Below are positions 62,720-64,000 of a DNA stretch of 64,000 nt, one piece after another. The translations under genes and the position numbers were made by a program. Each line of letters opens with the position of its first letter. Within the stretch, counting starts at the first letter, position 1. The stretch covers positions 3,348,001 through 3,412,000 of the forward strand of contig NZ_SODI01000001.1 of the NCBI RefSeq assembly GCF_004365915.1. The letters run 5' to 3'. This stretch comes from Cryobacterium psychrophilum (GTDB lineage: Bacteria; Actinomycetota; Actinomycetes; Actinomycetales; Microbacteriaceae). The notes beneath the pieces are model-generated. The model searched no databases. It was not told the DNA's origin and saw only the letters and a program-made list of their open reading frames with translations.

Positions 62720-64000
62720 GTGATAAAGCCCGACCTCACTGTGACCATCGGCGACGACCTCGGGGCCGTGCACTTCGTCGGCATCGGTGGTTCGGGCATG
62801 AGCGGAATAGCCCGACTCTTCCTCGGCAAGGGCTACACCGTCACCGGTTCGGACGTACGGGAATCCGATAACGTCCTGGCTCTGCGTGAGCTGGGCGCAC
62901 GCATCATGATCGGCCACGACGCCGCGAACGTCGGCGACGCCGACACGCTCGTGGTCACGGGCGCGCTGTGGCAGGACAATCCGGAGTACGTGCTCGCCAA
63001 GGAGCGGGGCATTCCCGTTCTGCACCGCGCGCAGGCGCTCGCGTGGCTTGTTCAGCACCAACGCCTGGTTGCGGTTGCCGGAGCGCACGGTAAGACCACC
63101 TCGACCGGGATGATCGTGACCGGACTGCTCGGCCTGGGCCACGATCCCAGCTTCGTGAACGGCGGCGTGATTGAGTCGCTCGGCGTCAGCTCCGCCGGCG
63201 GCACGGATGACCTGTTTGTGGTCGAGGCCGACGAGTCGGACGGTTCCTTCCTGCTCTACAACACCAGCATTGCCCTGATCACGAACGTCGACCCCGACCA
63301 CCTCGATCACTACGGTTCGCTCGAAGCCTTCGAGACCGCGTTCGTGGACTTCGCGCACAAGGCGAGCGAGCTCGTCGTCATCTCCTCCGATGACGTGGGC
63401 GCCGTTCGTGTGACCGAGAGCCTGTCCGCGGCACGCGTGATCACGTTCGGCGAAGCCGCCGGAGCCGACGTGCGCGTGCATTCCATCGTCACCGACGGAC
63501 CCGTGCGATTCAGCATCGCCTGGCAGGGCGCCGATTACGAGACCACGCTGCGCATCCCCGGCAAGCACAACGCCATCAACGCGGCCGGAGCTTTCGCGGT
63601 GCTCGTAGGTCTCGGACTTGACCCGGCCGGGTCCCTCGCGGCCATCAGCGACTTCGGTGGCACCCAACGCCGCTTCGAACTGCACGGCACCGTCGGCGGA
63701 GTGAGCGTGTATGACGACTACGCGCACCACCCGACGGAGGTCGCAGCGGCGCTCTCCGCGGCCCGCACGGTCGTGGGCGGCGGGCGCATCATTGCCGTGC
63801 ACCAGCCGCACCTGTACTCTCGCACCCGGCTGTTCGCCCAGGAATTCGCCGACGCCCTCGAGAACAACGCGGATCACACCATCGTGCTCGACGTTTACGG
63901 CGCCAGGGAAGACCCGGAGCCCGGAGTGACGGGCGCACTCGTCGCCGGCCGGTTCGCCGATCCCGCCCACGTGGCGTTCGTGCCCGACTGGCAGGATGCC
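62720..64000 (+). CDS. murC: UDP-N-acetylmuramate amino acid ligase MurC (3' end missing)
   Basis: Adds the first stem-peptide residue to UDP-MurNAc. The frame is open from GTG 62720 to the end of the window (427 codons). It shows [28 protein letters not shown], the P-loop [37 protein letters not shown] and [15 protein letters not shown]. In bacteria with B-type peptidoglycan the residue added is often glycine, not L-alanine; which one applies here cannot be read from motifs. Unlike the tightly overlapping genes before it, it lies 110 bp after murG. No clear promoter stands out in that gap. Confidence 0.95.
   Translation, partial: MIKPDLTVTIGDDLGAVHFVGIGGSGMSGIARLFLGKGYTVTGSDVRESDNVLALRELGARIMIGHDAANVGDADTLVVTGALWQDNPEYVLAKERGIPVLHRAQALAWLVQHQRLVAVAGAHGKTTSTGMIVTGLLGLGHDPSFVNGGVIESLGVSSAGGTDDLFVVEADESDGSFLLYNTSIALITNVDPDHLDHYGSLEAFETAFVDFAHKASELVVISSDDVGAVRVTESLSAARVITFGEAAGADVRVHSIVTDGPVRFSIAWQGADYETTLRIPGKHNAINAAGAFAVLVGLGLDPAGSLAAISDFGGTQRRFELHGTVGGVSVYDDYAHHPTEVAAALSAARTVVGGGRIIAVHQPHLYSRTRLFAQEFADALENNADHTIVLDVYGAREDPEPGVTGALVAGRFADPAHVAFVPDWQDA

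Noticed and set aside
1..64000. tRNA, rRNA, CRISPR array, insertion sequence or prophage
   Set aside because: No cloverleaf ending in CCA, no regularly spaced repeats, no transposase or phage motif, and no terminal inverted repeats were seen in any gap.

Overview
The window is a continuous stretch of actinobacterial core chromosome, about 62-65% G+C by eye. There is no sign of prophage, plasmid, insertion sequence, CRISPR or tRNA/rRNA genes. Several features point to the family Microbacteriaceae (Cryobacterium/Salinibacterium-like). Gene order follows actinobacterial chromosomes: ruvAB-yajC-secDF-rel, alaS-ruvX-mltG-aroECKB, pgsA-garA-ftsR, aroG-pknL, then mraZ to murC. A 13E12-type HNH protein is present. 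MurE lacks the DNPR signature of diaminopimelate-adding enzymes, as expected for the B-type peptidoglycan of this family. The genus cannot be fixed from the sequence alone.

Layout. (1) 1-6779: Holliday-junction motor ruvA/ruvB, Sec accessory genes yajC-secD-secF and the (p)ppGpp enzyme Rel. (2) 6776-12627: an AbiEi-like orphan, a DUF349 protein, a membrane cyclophilin, rarA, rpsD with a strong terminator, and two small membrane proteins. (3) 12682-21046: a tight operon alaS-ruvX-mltG-aroE-aroC-aroK-aroB, with many start/stop overlaps. (4) 21064-29371: an accessory patch holding an aldehyde dehydrogenase/DUF779 pair and its probable GAF-type regulator, split by an HNH gene. It also holds a decayed flagellar remnant (broken flgL plus intact fliW) and a lipase-maturation-factor-like membrane protein. 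(5) 29368-34439: an S4 RNA-binding protein, apt, a Nudix hydrolase, a CDP-alcohol phosphatidyltransferase, the FHA protein GarA, two MerR regulators (FtsR- and Rv1830-like) and an orphan ParA. (6) 34517-43575: pyruvate carboxylase, a MinD-like ATPase, peptide deformylase, acyl-CoA ligase, ROK glucokinase and PlsC acyltransferase. (7) 43683-50545: class II DAHP synthase, a PASTA kinase, a LysM/transglycosylase-like protein, an Rv2175c-like DNA-binding protein, a polyprenyl synthase and a DUF3040 protein. (8) 50761-64000: the division and cell wall (dcw) cluster mraZ-rsmH-ftsL-ftsI-murE-murF-mraY-murD-ftsW-murG-murC. A three-repeat MraZ-type operator precedes it, and murC runs off the window.

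Functionally the window joins chorismate synthesis (aroECKB and aroG), peptidoglycan precursor synthesis and septation (mltG, dcw), and Ser/Thr-kinase signalling to growth (GarA, PknL, Rv2175c-like, FtsR). A recurring feature is a TANNNT -10 hexamer lying only 6-7 nt before the start codon of genes that lack a usable Shine-Dalgarno sequence. This suggests many leaderless mRNAs. I found no clear undescribed multi-gene system. The most unusual observations are the eroded flagellar remnant, the 10-bp-periodic mraZ operator, the FHPR variant in MurE, the interrupted aldehyde locus, and a C9 tract between two divergent leaderless promoters.
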